From Flavobacterium notoginsengisoli (GTDB taxonomy: Bacteria > Bacteroidota > Bacteroidia > Flavobacteriales > Flavobacteriaceae): 64,000 bases of DNA. Under the pieces are notes generated by a model that was given only the letters and a program-made list of their open reading frames with translations, was not told the origin of the DNA and ran no database searches. Location: positions 248,001 to 312,000 of the forward strand of contig NZ_JACHLB010000005.1 in the NCBI RefSeq assembly GCF_014207905.1. The letters are read 5' to 3'. The first letter of the stretch is position 1. Every line of letters starts with the position of its first letter. This document shows positions 25,808 through 33,798 of this stretch, one piece after another. A program made the translations under genes and the position numbers.

Positions 25808-28195
25808 ATGAAAAAAGCAAACCTTCTTATTTTTTTACTATTACCACTATTTTGTTTAGCACAAACGACTTTAAAATTAAAAGGAAAAATAACGAGTGAA
25901 AATGCTCCTTTAGAATGGGCAAATGTTTCCATTTTAAATTTGGAAGGAAAAATTATTAACGGAACTACCAGTTTGCAAGACGGATCTTTTGAGATTAATC
26001 TTAAAAAGGATTCGTATAAAATGATCATAAATCTCTTGGGGTTTACAGATTTTGAAAAAGAGATTGCAATTTCAAAAGATACTGATTTGGGACTTATTGT
26101 TTTAAACAAAAATGTTACCGATTTGGTCGAAGTCGTAATTCAAACTAAAAAGAAAACAATTGAGCAAAAAACGGATCGACTAATTTATAATCTCGAAAAT
26201 AATGTTTCAACAACAGGAAGCGATGCCTTAAGCGCTATAAATACAGCTCCAGGAGTTGTTGTAAAAAATGATGCAATAACAATTTTGGGCAAAGGAACTT
26301 CTCGTGTAATGATTGATGGTCGTTTGATTGAACTTACAGGAGAGGAATTAAACAGTTTTTTAAAATCAATTTCAGCGAGCGATATTAAGAATATTGAAAT
26401 TATTAGCAATCCGCCAGCAAAATACGAGGCAGATGGTTTTGGCGGATTAATTAATATTATTATGAAAAAAGGTGTTAGAGATTCTTGGAAAAATACAGTC
26501 ACAGCTTCTTATGATCAGAATAGATATGGAATTTATACGCTTAGGGATAACTTTTTTTACAACAAAAATAAGTTTAGATTTTCGGCAAGCGTTAATGGAA
26601 AAACAGGGTATAAAAATGCTGATGAAGTTTTGGAAATGTATTTTCCTGATGGACTTTCTAAAATGAGCAGTACAACAAAAGTAAAAAATGAAAATTTTTC
26701 TGGAAAAATTGCTTTAGATTACGATTTATCTGAGCGTACTACAATTGGTTTTCAGTTTTTGAATGACAGAAATAATCCTGATTTTAATTCGGATATCAGA
26801 ATTGATAATTATAATACTCAAAATGAATTGGATAACGTTACACTTAATAAAAGTTTTACCGATAAAGGTTCAAAAAATCAGACTTATAACGGGCATTTGA
26901 TAACCAAATTAGATTCTCTAAACCGAAAATTATCTTTTGACGTGGATTATTTTAATTACAGTTCAAAATTCAACCGAGATTTTACTGCAAATGATTATTC
27001 ATCTGAAATGCAATTTATTGGAATAAATCAGGCAGGAAGAAATATTTCGAATCAAGATATTGATAATTGGAGTTTTAAGGCAGATATGGAGCATCCGTTT
27101 ACAGCATTTAATTTGTCTTATGGGGCAAAAATGAGTTTTACAAATAGTGTAAGCGATGTAGCTTTTTACAATACAATTTCTGGAACTCCAGAATTAGATC
27201 CAAATCAATCAAATCGATTTAAATACACTGAAAATAATCAGGCTATTTATATTAACGGAGATAAAAAAATAAATGAAAAATGGAACATTCAATTGGGATT
27301 AAGGCTTGAAAACACCGAAACTAATGGGTTTTCGGAAACATTGAATCAGGAAAATGTAAATAATTATTTAAAGCTGTTTCCCACTTTTTTTACTTCTTAC
27401 AAGAAAAATGATAACAATACTTTTAGCTTGAATTATGGAAAAAGAATTAACAGACCTCGTTTTGATTTATTGAATCCATTTAGAATTTATATCAATAGCA
27501 ATAGTTATTCTGAAGGGAATCCGTTTTTGAGACCTTCTTTTAGTGATAATTTTGAATTAGCACATTCGTATAAAGATATTTTGAGAACGAGCATTTTTGT
27601 CAATGTAATTACAAACGGTTATGGCGTGATTTTCACATCAAATCCAGATACAAATACGCAGATTGTAACACGCGAAAATTATTTTAAAGGATTAAACTAT
27701 GGTCTGGGAGAAAGTTATTCTGCTAGTTTTGTAGATTGGTGGCAAAGTGAAAATTCGGTATATTTTTTAGGTTCACAAACCACATTTACAAAGGATTTTG
27801 ATGCAACACCTTCGAATAGTTTACAGATTGATTTTACGACAAATAATACTTTTATTTTAGGAAAAACTACTAAACTTCAGATTGATTTTAATTATAGTAC
27901 TCCGTTCAAAAATGGTTTGTATAATATTGGTTATGTTTCGAGTTTTGATATCGGTTTTAAACAAGATTTATTGAATAAAACTTTGCAGATTGCATTTTTA
28001 GCAAATGATATTTTTAATACTTCATATTTAAAAGATTTTACTTCGGTCGTAAATGGTGTAAAACAAGTTTACAGTCAAAACGAAAGTAATCGATTTGTAC
28101 GATTGTCGGTAATTTACAATTTTGGAAATAATAAAATCAACATTAAAGAACGAGCTTTTGGAAATCAGGATGAGAAGAAAAGAACAGGGAATTAG
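25808..28195 (+). CDS. Outer-membrane beta-barrel receptor with carboxypeptidase-regulatory-like domain (TonB-dependent-receptor related)
   Basis: 795 residues. Signal peptide 1-18 (ending CLAQ), then a carboxypeptidase-regulatory-like beta sandwich (about 22-105), a plug-like domain with RVMIDGRLIELTGEELNSFL and IEIISNPPAKYEADGFGGLINIIMKKG (about 165-220), and a long barrel that ends in alternating aromatic strands (VRLSVIYNFGNN). This family of the Bacteroidota resembles TonB-dependent receptors but often lacks a TonB box. The substrate is unknown. The AraC-type regulator upstream probably controls it. No SusD-like partner follows. Confidence 0.88.
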   Translation: MKKANLLIFLLLPLFCLAQTTLKLKGKITSENAPLEWANVSILNLEGKIINGTTSLQDGSFEINLKKDSYKMIINLLGFTDFEKEIAISKDTDLGLIVLNKNVTDLVEVVIQTKKKTIEQKTDRLIYNLENNVSTTGSDALSAINTAPGVVVKNDAITILGKGTSRVMIDGRLIELTGEELNSFLKSISASDIKNIEIISNPPAKYEADGFGGLINIIMKKGVRDSWKNTVTASYDQNRYGIYTLRDNFFYNKNKFRFSASVNGKTGYKNADEVLEMYFPDGLSKMSSTTKVKNENFSGKIALDYDLSERTTIGFQFLNDRNNPDFNSDIRIDNYNTQNELDNVTLNKSFTDKGSKNQTYNGHLITKLDSLNRKLSFDVDYFNYSSKFNRDFTANDYSSEMQFIGINQAGRNISNQDIDNWSFKADMEHPFTAFNLSYGAKMSFTNSVSDVAFYNTISGTPELDPNQSNRFKYTENNQAIYINGDKKINEKWNIQLGLRLENTETNGFSETLNQENVNNYLKLFPTFFTSYKKNDNNTFSLNYGKRINRPRFDLLNPFRIYINSNSYSEGNPFLRPSFSDNFELAHSYKDILRTSIFVNVITNGYGVIFTSNPDTNTQIVTRENYFKGLNYGLGESYSASFVDWWQSENSVYFLGSQTTFTKDFDATPSNSLQIDFTTNNTFILGKTTKLQIDFNYSTPFKNGLYNIGYVSSFDIGFKQDLLNKTLQIAFLANDIFNTSYLKDFTSVVNGVKQVYSQNESNRFVRLSVIYNFGNNKINIKERAFGNQDEKKRTGN

Positions 28196-28248
28196 ATAGT
28201 TATTAATTTTTATCAGAAATTTTAAACCTAAAAAACTATAACAGCAGT

Positions 28249-28314
28249 GATGTCACTCTGAGCGAAGTCGAAGAGTATAACGTAAAGGGCTTCGACTTCG
28301 CTCAGTCTGACATT
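28249..28314. repeat. REP-like long inverted repeat, copy 2
   Basis: Arms share CTGAGCGAAGTCGAAG and its complement CTTCGACTTCGCTCAG, the same as the copy at 1427-1520, but the loop is only 16 nt and the inner stem is absent. The outer flanks are GTCA/TGAC. Confidence 0.85.
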
Positions 28315-28324
28315 GTGAACAGAA

Positions 28325-28357
28325 CTTGAAACCTGAAACCTGAAACTTGAAACTTTT
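28325..28357. repeat. TTGAAACCTGAAAC word repeat, copy 2
   Basis: Three or four copies of the 7-8-nt word TGAAACC/TGAAACT in tandem. The same words form an inverted repeat at 44219-44283. Confidence 0.6.
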
Positions 28358-28359
28358 TT

Positions 28360-28471
28360 GCGTGAGGGATAGGAGGAAGCTACCGAAGTAGCCCGGATAG
28401 CCCGACAGCTTTTAAGTAAATGCCCAATGAACGCAAAGTTTGTTGGGCATTTACTTAAAAGGTGGCACGCC
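28360..28471 (+). ncRNA. Structured element resembling Flavo-1 RNA
   Basis: The outer stem GCGTG (28360-28364) pairs with CACGC (28466-28470). Next come GAGGGATAG and, about 20 nt further, GGATAGCCCGAC, a pair of near-identical motifs around a small stem GCTAC/GTAGC. A long near-perfect hairpin, TTTTAAGTAAATGCCCAA with TTGGGCATTTACTTAAAA, fills the remainder. The GAGGGATAG...GGATAGCCCGAC signature is frequent in Flavobacteriia intergenic DNA and I believe it corresponds to the Flavo-1 RNA motif; the name is from memory and unverified. Strand is inferred from that motif. The element ends a few bases before the ZIP gene's stop codon, so it may be a terminator-like structure for that gene instead. 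Confidence 0.5.
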
Positions 28472-28475
28472 CCGA

Positions 28476-29144
28476 TTATAAAAAGAATGCCAGTAGAATT
28501 CCGAGAACGATCATAGAAACTTTAGCAATATTGAATTTATGTCCTTCGCTGCTTTCAAAAATGATAGTCGATGAAATATGGAACAGAATACCAATTACAA
28601 TGGCTGTTATTTCGGTATAATAATCGTTTAATATAGGTAGAAATTCAGAGGCTACAGTTCCTAGCGGTGTCATGATGGCAAAGGTCAGCATGAAAGCAAA
28701 GATGGCTTTTTTATTTAAATCGGCATTGATGAAAAATGTCGTTAAAATTACAGCAATTGGCAGATGATGAATGGCAATTCCGATGGCAAGACCTTGATGA
28801 TGACTTACCGGAAAACCTTCTAAAAACGCATGAATGCATAAACTGATAAATAAAAGCCACGGAATTTGAGACATTTTTGCATGGCCGTGAACGTGTCCGT
28901 GTTCTGCTCCTTTTGAGAAAAACTCCAGTACGATCTGGAATAAAATTCCGATCATTATAAATATTCCAATGTTATGATTATGAGATTCGTAAACTTCTGG
29001 AAGAAGGTGCATCACAGTCAAAGACAATAGAAAAGAACCGCTAAATGCAAGCAGTAATTTTAAATTGGTTTTGTTTTTTGGTTTAATAAACAAAGCCACG
29101 CCATATCCTAGAAGTACAGAAAATAAGGGTAGTAGATAATTCAT
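28476..29144 (-). CDS. ZIP-family divalent metal transporter
   Basis: 222 residues from the ATG that begins MNYLLPLFS. About eight hydrophobic helices and the ZIP features are visible: MHLLPEVYESHNHN in helix 2 region, a histidine-rich loop HGHVHGHAKM, and paired helices IHAFLEGFPVSHHQG and AIGIAIHHLPI carrying the conserved His/Glu metal site. Likely imports zinc or a related divalent metal. The frame is open another 17 codons, but those codons read through the repeat words TTTAATCG, so the shorter start is preferred. Confidence 0.88.
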   Translation of the reverse strand: MNYLLPLFSVLLGYGVALFIKPKNKTNLKLLLAFSGSFLLSLTVMHLLPEVYESHNHNIGIFIMIGILFQIVLEFFSKGAEHGHVHGHAKMSQIPWLLFISLCIHAFLEGFPVSHHQGLAIGIAIHHLPIAVILTTFFINADLNKKAIFAFMLTFAIMTPLGTVASEFLPILNDYYTEITAIVIGILFHISSTIIFESSEGHKFNIAKVSMIVLGILLAFFL

Positions 29145-29150
29145 CTTTTT

Positions 29151-29238
29151 GTTTAATCGTTTTTTGTTTAATTGTTTAATCGGGTTTTTTGTCAATTTGC
29201 TCTAACGATTAAACAAATCAACGGTTAAACGATTAAAC
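29151..29238. repeat. GTTTAATCG/CGATTAAAC inverted repeat
   Basis: GTTTAATCG, GTTTAAT and TGTTTAATCGG on the left match AACGATTAAAC, GGTTAAACGATTAAAC on the right in inverse orientation. It sits between two minus-strand genes and forms the false 5' extension of the ZIP reading frame. Confidence 0.7.
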
Positions 29239-30003
29239 TTACTTAAAAATCATGATTAATCTTTCGCTTTCGGTTTTGTGGAATTTTTTAAGCTTGTAAT
29301 CTCCAAAAATATCTAATAGAAAAATCCCAGCTTCGTCCATCATATCCTGAAAGTCTTTCAAAGTTAATGCTTTTACTTTTTCTGTAAAATGATATTTTCT
29401 TCCTTTATCTTCAAAATCAATTTCTTTAAAAATATGCCCGTCTTCAACGTATCTTTTAATATGAAAATCAATATCTTCTACAGTTTTTACTTCTTCTGGA
29501 ACAAGATTTTCAATAACGTTTGTTACGTTCATGAAATCAATTACGGCGAATCCGTATTCTGATAAACTTTCTTTGATTGCTTTTAAAGTAGTGAGATTAT
29601 CGTCATCATTTTCGAAATAGCCAAAACTGGTAAAAAGATTGAAAATAGCATCAAATTTTTCTTCAAAAGGTTCGCGCATATCGTGCACTTTAAAATGAAG
29701 TGTTTCGTTACTGTTTTTGCTGGCTTCTAAAATACTGTTTTCAGACAAATCGGCGCCTAGAACATCAAAACCTAACTGATTTAAATAGATAGAATGACGA
29801 CCTTTTCCGCAAGCCAAATCCAATACCTTGGCTTTTTCGGGCAAGTTTAGATAGTGCGTTAAATTGTCCATGAAAATCTGAGCTTCACGATAATTACGAT
29901 CCTTGTAAAGAATATGATAATACGGTGTATCAAACCATGAAGAATACCAGTTTTGATTATCACCATCCTGATTCGGAATTGATTCGTTATGCGTTACAGA
30001 CAT
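29239..30003 (-). CDS. Class I SAM-dependent methyltransferase
   Basis: 254 residues. SAM-binding motif I is VLDLACGKGRHSIYL (about 60-74), motif II D at ADLSENSI, and a downstream FDAIFNLFTSFGYF region matches motif IV. The substrate cannot be told; similar small methyltransferases act on metabolites or cofactors. Start 30003 is an ATG 31 nt downstream of a -7 box on the minus strand. A divergent promoter pair is shared with the RNA methyltransferase gene. Confidence 0.85.
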   Translation of the reverse strand: MSVTHNESIPNQDGDNQNWYSSWFDTPYYHILYKDRNYREAQIFMDNLTHYLNLPEKAKVLDLACGKGRHSIYLNQLGFDVLGADLSENSILEASKNSNETLHFKVHDMREPFEEKFDAIFNLFTSFGYFENDDDNLTTLKAIKESLSEYGFAVIDFMNVTNVIENLVPEEVKTVEDIDFHIKRYVEDGHIFKEIDFEDKGRKYHFTEKVKALTLKDFQDMMDEAGIFLLDIFGDYKLKKFHKTESERLIMIFK

Positions 30004-30033
30004 TTATTCTATTTCAATTAATTTAAAGTCCGG

Positions 30034-30041
30034 CAAATTTA
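30034..30041 (-). promoter_or_regulatory. -7 box for the minus-strand methyltransferase gene
   Basis: On the minus strand TAAATTTG matches TAnnTTTG exactly. It lies 30 nt from the ATG at 30003 and almost abuts a plus-strand box. Confidence 0.6.
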
Positions 30042-30044
30042 GTG

Positions 30045-30052
30045 TATTTTTG
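30045..30052 (+). promoter_or_regulatory. -7 box for the plus-strand THUMP methyltransferase gene
   Basis: TATTTTTG matches TAnnTTTG; it gives a leader of about 95 nt before the ATG at 30152. The two boxes, back to back at 30034-30052, form an overlapping divergent promoter. Confidence 0.5.
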
Positions 30053-30151
30053 CCGAAAAATAACTATTTAACAACGATACATTGTTGCATTATGTGAAGA
30101 TGCAAGATTGGCATCTTTTAATTTTTAGTTTTTTTTAATTTAAAAGAAAAA

Positions 30152-31309
30152 ATGGAAGAAAATTTTAAAATGATTGCCAAATGTTTTTTTGGCTTTGAAG
30201 AAATATTAGAAAAAGAATTACGCACACTTGGAGCTCAAGATGTTGAAAGAGGTGTAAGAATGGTAAGCTTTAAAGGCGATAAAGGTTTTATGTATAAAGC
30301 CAATCTATCTTTACGAACTGCACTTAAAATATTAAAACCGATTTACTCTTTTAGAGCAAATAACGAGCAAGCGCTATATAAAGGAATTTCAGGTGTGAAC
30401 TGGTCTAAATTCCTAAATGCAAATCAAACTTTTGTGATTGATTCGACTGTGCATTCTACTTATTTCAATCATTCTGAATTTGTTTCTCAAAAATGTAAAG
30501 ATGCGATTGTAGATCAATTTAGAGAGAGAACGGGTCAGCGCCCTAGTATTGATAAGCAATATCCAGATTTACGAATTAATATTCATATTGATAAAGACCA
30601 AGTTTCTGTAGCTTTGGATACTTCTGGAAATTCATTGCACCAGCGTGGCTACAGAACAGCAACGAATATTGCACCTATCAATGAGGTTTTGGCAGCGGGA
30701 ATTCTTTTGCTTTCAGGTTGGGACGGACAAAGCCACTTTTTAGATCCAATGTGTGGTTCTGGAACTTTCTTGGCAGAAGCGGCAATGATTGCTTGTAATA
30801 TTCCAGCGAATATCAATAGAAAAGAATTTGCTTTTGAAAAATGGAAAGATTGGGATAACGATTTATTTGATACCATTATTGAAAGTTTAATGAAAAAAAC
30901 TAGAGAGTTTCATTATACAATTAAAGGTTTTGATAAAGCGCCAAGTGCCGTTAGTAAGGCAAAAGACAATATCAGAAATGCCAATTTAGAAGATTATATT
31001 AAAGTTTACGAAGATAATTTCTTTGATACTGAAAAAGAAACAGAAGGAAAGCTTCATATCGTTTTCAATCCGCCTTATGATGAGCGTTTGGATATTCATA
31101 TGGAAAGATTTTACGCTAATATTGGAGATACTTTAAAGAAAAATTACCCAGGAACAAACGCTTGGTTTATTACCGCGAATCTAGAAGCTCTAAAATTTGT
31201 GGGATTAAAACCTTCAAGAAAAATCAAACTTTTCAACGGAAGTTTAGAAGCACGTCTCGTAAAATACGAAATGTACGAAGGAAGCAAGAGAACGAAATTT
31301 CAAGTCTAA
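30152..31309 (+). CDS. THUMP-domain class I SAM-dependent RNA methyltransferase (RlmL/UPF0020 type)
   Basis: 385 residues. The N-terminal half (about 5-165) is a THUMP-type RNA-binding domain with the start motif AKCFFGFEEILEKEL. The Rossmann half has HRGYRT then FLDPMCGSGTFLAEAAMIA (motif I, about 195-213) and the NPPYDERL catalytic motif near 306-313. This is the architecture of the N-terminal half of E. coli RlmL, which makes m2G2445 in 23S rRNA. The exact target is an inference by homology. Confidence 0.9.
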   Translation: MEENFKMIAKCFFGFEEILEKELRTLGAQDVERGVRMVSFKGDKGFMYKANLSLRTALKILKPIYSFRANNEQALYKGISGVNWSKFLNANQTFVIDSTVHSTYFNHSEFVSQKCKDAIVDQFRERTGQRPSIDKQYPDLRINIHIDKDQVSVALDTSGNSLHQRGYRTATNIAPINEVLAAGILLLSGWDGQSHFLDPMCGSGTFLAEAAMIACNIPANINRKEFAFEKWKDWDNDLFDTIIESLMKKTREFHYTIKGFDKAPSAVSKAKDNIRNANLEDYIKVYEDNFFDTEKETEGKLHIVFNPPYDERLDIHMERFYANIGDTLKKNYPGTNAWFITANLEALKFVGLKPSRKIKLFNGSLEARLVKYEMYEGSKRTKFQV

Positions 31310-31446
31310 GTTTCTAAGATACTAAGATTCTGAGGTTCTAAGAATTTTAGTGAAATACAAAAGAATAAAAATATTAAGTTTCTAAGAATATAAGTTGCAA
31401 AGAAAAAAATCTTAGCATCTTAGAACCTGAGAACCTTAGCAACTCA
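31310..31446. repeat. TTCTAAGATACTAAG/CTTAGAACC word repeat, copy 1
   Basis: The left block has TTTCTAAGATACTAAG, TTCTGAGGTTCTAAG; the right block has CTTAGCATCTTAGAACC and GAACCTTAGCAACT in inverse orientation. It separates two same-strand genes. The same words recur at 32436-32476 and 37950-38080. Confidence 0.65.
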
Positions 31447-31454
31447 AAAAAAAC

Positions 31455-31691
31455 ATGTCAAAATTACAACTACGCGCTTTTTTATATCAATTAGCGGCAT
31501 TTGCGGTTCTTTTTATCGCATTCCGATTTTTAATTGACGCTTATACAGGATTAACAGGAATCTGGATTCCGCTAACAGCCTTTATTGTTGGAACAATTGT
31601 TGGCCCAAAATTTCAAGCCGTACGAACTAAAGATGGTGAAAAGCTTTTTATGAAATGGCTTTTTATAAAAGGAATTAAAGAAATCGGATAA
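31455..31691 (+). CDS. Small two-helix membrane protein
   Basis: 78 residues with two hydrophobic segments (about 7-24 and 32-50) and a basic C-terminal tail KLFMKWLFIKGIKEIG. Found next to the racemase-like gene, whose ATG is 9 nt downstream of its stop, so they are likely cotranscribed. No family recognised. Confidence 0.65.
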   Translation: MSKLQLRAFLYQLAAFAVLFIAFRFLIDAYTGLTGIWIPLTAFIVGTIVGPKFQAVRTKDGEKLFMKWLFIKGIKEIG

Positions 31692-31700
31692 TTAAAGATT

Positions 31701-32393
31701 ATGAAGAAAATTGGACTTATTGGTGGAATAAGCTGGGTTTCGACATCCGATTATTATACTTTAATTAATAAAGGAATTAATGATAAACTTGGCGGATTAA
31801 ACTTCTCCGAATGTCTTATTTATTCTTTTAATTATGCTGAAATCAAAAAGAATAACGATAATAACGATTGGGATTCGACTTTTAAAATGCTTTTAAAAGC
31901 TGCTGAAGTTTTAAAATCGGGCGGGGCAGAGGCGATCGTTTTATGTGCCAATACGATGCACTTGATAGCAGATAAACTTCAAAATGCAATTGGCTTGCCT
32001 CTTATTCATATTGCAGAAGAAACGGCTGTTGAAATTCAGAAAAAGCAACTTAAAAAAGTAGGTTTACTCGGAACGAAATTCACAATGGAATTGGATTTCT
32101 TTAAAGATAAATTAACCGAAAAAGGAATCGAAACTATAATTCCAACCTCTCAAGAAGATAAAGATTTCATTCATTATACCATATTTGAAGAACTTGGCCG
32201 CGGAATCGTAACGGAAGAAACAAAAAAACGTTATTTAGAAATTGCAAATGGATTAATTCAAAATGGTGCCGAAGGAATCATTTTAGGCTGTACTGAAATT
32301 CCATTAGTAATAAAAGAAGGAGATTTAAGTGTTCCTATTTTTGATACCACTTTAATTCATACACAAGCAGCAATTAATTTTCAATTATCATAA
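31701..32393 (+). CDS. Aspartate/glutamate racemase family protein
   Basis: 230 residues. The two family catalytic cysteines are present: Cys in the VLCANTMH motif (near residue 80) and Cys in the LGCTEIPL motif (about 195). The N-terminal GLIGGISWVSTSDYY motif corresponds to the GGMSW-type start of YgeA/aspartate racemases. It interconverts L- and D-amino acids without cofactor. Which amino acid is not determined by the sequence. Two genes (this and the preceding small membrane protein) share a transcript that ends at the terminator after this gene. Confidence 0.88.
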   Translation: MKKIGLIGGISWVSTSDYYTLINKGINDKLGGLNFSECLIYSFNYAEIKKNNDNNDWDSTFKMLLKAAEVLKSGGAEAIVLCANTMHLIADKLQNAIGLPLIHIAEETAVEIQKKQLKKVGLLGTKFTMELDFFKDKLTEKGIETIIPTSQEDKDFIHYTIFEELGRGIVTEETKKRYLEIANGLIQNGAEGIILGCTEIPLVIKEGDLSVPIFDTTLIHTQAAINFQLS

Positions 32394-32432
32394 AAAAAAA
32401 AGCAAATTCTAATTTAGAATTTGCTTTTTTTT
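32393..32432. terminator. Bidirectional terminator after the racemase gene
   Basis: AAAAGCAAATTCT pairs with AGAATTTGCTTTTTTTT, with A-run and T-run on either side. It separates convergent genes. Confidence 0.85.
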
Positions 32433-32435
32433 AAT

Positions 32436-32476
32436 ATCTCAGAACCTTAGTTTCTTAGCATCTTAGAGCCTAAAAA
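32436..32476. repeat. TTAGAACC word repeat, copy 2
   Basis: The words TCTCAGAACCTTAG, TTTCTTAGCATCTTAGAGCC are like those at 31310-31446 and 37950-38080. One half only. Confidence 0.55.
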
Positions 32477-32477
32477 A

Positions 32478-33317
32478 TTAAGGCTTTTTCTTTTTAGAAG
32501 CTTCTTCTTTTACCACTTCAGAAGCCATTGTTTTCTTTTTATAGATAGGAATGAAATAAGAAACAGTATAGTTAAAACCTACTCCAAAACTTCCATCGTA
32601 TGTTCTGTTGAAACCTGGAATGTATAAATTTTCAAAATTGTCAGGTTCTTTATTCATAACCAAAAGTTTAAGCTGTACACCAAAGCCAACAAAAACGTTT
32701 TTTACAACTTGTGCCTTCAATCCTAAACCAACTTCAATCCAGCCAGCTGTTAGACCGCTGTATTTATGATATTCGTCTATTGCAGGAAGTTCTCCCCAAT
32801 ATGGGTTCGGATTGTAGATTTTATAGTTATATAATTCTTGGTTGAAAGTACTAAAACCACCACGCATTCCAATTGTGATAAGATTTTCCATATCCAGCCA
32901 GTTTTGATAAAAATTGTAATCAAAACCACCTTTAATATAGGTTCCAGAAGCCGCAGAAGTTAATCGGTCGTCTACCGTTTTTTTATCTTCATAACCTAAT
33001 TCGGCTGCTAAATAGTATTTTTTTGTTAATCTCCAATCTCCAACAAACTCAATACCTTTATAATCTTTATCATAAAGACCGCGAGTCAATTTGTATAAAT
33101 CGACACCTACGCGAAGTCCATAACGATCTGTTTTTACAACGCTGTCTTTTTTTACCTCCTTAACAACTTCTGTTTTTACAGTTTCAGTTTGCGGTTTTTT
33201 GGTTTTTATTTCTGTATCTTTTTTATCTTTTGAGATCTCTGGTACATCTTGAGCTTGCCCTAAAAATACCGAAAACAATAAACAAATACTAGAAATAAAC
33301 TTCAACGTGTGTTTCAT
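32478..33317 (-). CDS. DUF6048 family secreted protein
   Basis: 279 residues from the ATG that begins MKHTLKF. A signal peptide (about 1-23, ending GQAQ) is followed by a Lys/Glu-rich linker, then a beta-barrel-like region with repeated alternating strands (YGLRVGVDLYKL; KYYLAAELGYED; GFDYNFYQN; GVQLKLLVM; GFNYTVSYFIPIY) ending in an aromatic strand. It looks like a small outer-membrane barrel and resembles the Flavobacteriia family DUF6048. It overlaps the upstream lipoprotein gene by 29 nt, indicating coupled translation. Confidence 0.78.
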   Translation of the reverse strand: MKHTLKFISSICLLFSVFLGQAQDVPEISKDKKDTEIKTKKPQTETVKTEVVKEVKKDSVVKTDRYGLRVGVDLYKLTRGLYDKDYKGIEFVGDWRLTKKYYLAAELGYEDKKTVDDRLTSAASGTYIKGGFDYNFYQNWLDMENLITIGMRGGFSTFNQELYNYKIYNPNPYWGELPAIDEYHKYSGLTAGWIEVGLGLKAQVVKNVFVGFGVQLKLLVMNKEPDNFENLYIPGFNRTYDGSFGVGFNYTVSYFIPIYKKKTMASEVVKEEASKKKKP

Positions 33318-33789
33318 TTTCAGAGTCAATATTAGGGTTAATTAATTGAACTGTAGACATCCAAACAGTGTCTCCGTCTGGATCTGTACGATTAACAGAT
33401 TTTACATTAAAAATAGTCTTAAAACCGCAAGCTCTTGATACATAAACGTTTTGAGTCGTATAATTAATAGTCAAAACATCTGCGTTTCTATCCGAAGGAA
33501 TAGTGCTGGCTGCATTATAAGTTAATTTATAGGTTGTAATAGTGTCATTAACTTTTAGAGGTAGTGCGATAGTGCTTACACCTGCAAAAGAAAGTCCGGT
33601 TGCTGCGTCCATACCTTCACCAACGGCAGTCAAATTACTTATTTTTCTTTGTACGCTAGGGTCATTATTATCATAAAATGTAATAACCATTCTTGGTGTA
33701 GTTGGTGTATTGGCGTCGCAGATATCATCTTTCTCACAGCTTGACAAGCCAAAAGTAAAAACCAATAAAAGAGAGACTAGTTTTTTCAT
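33289..33789 (-). CDS. DUF6452 family lipoprotein
   Basis: 166 residues. Signal with lipobox LSSC, Cys18. Mature part has CDANTPTTPRMVITFYDN near the start and VSRACGFKTIFN later, which I recognise as DUF6452. It lies between rlmD (9 nt upstream) and the DUF6048 gene (29-nt overlap), an arrangement recurring in Flavobacteriaceae, suggesting a shared outer-membrane role. Function unknown. Confidence 0.78.
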   Translation of the reverse strand: MKKLVSLLLVFTFGLSSCEKDDICDANTPTTPRMVITFYDNNDPSVQRKISNLTAVGEGMDAATGLSFAGVSTIALPLKVNDTITTYKLTYNAASTIPSDRNADVLTINYTTQNVYVSRACGFKTIFNVKSVNRTDPDGDTVWMSTVQLINPNIDSENETHVEVYF

Positions 33790-33798
33790 CTATATTTT

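Noticed and set aside
28476..29195. Longer ZIP protein starting at 29195
   Set aside because: The added 17 residues read through the GTTTAATCG repeat; the family-like start is at 29144.
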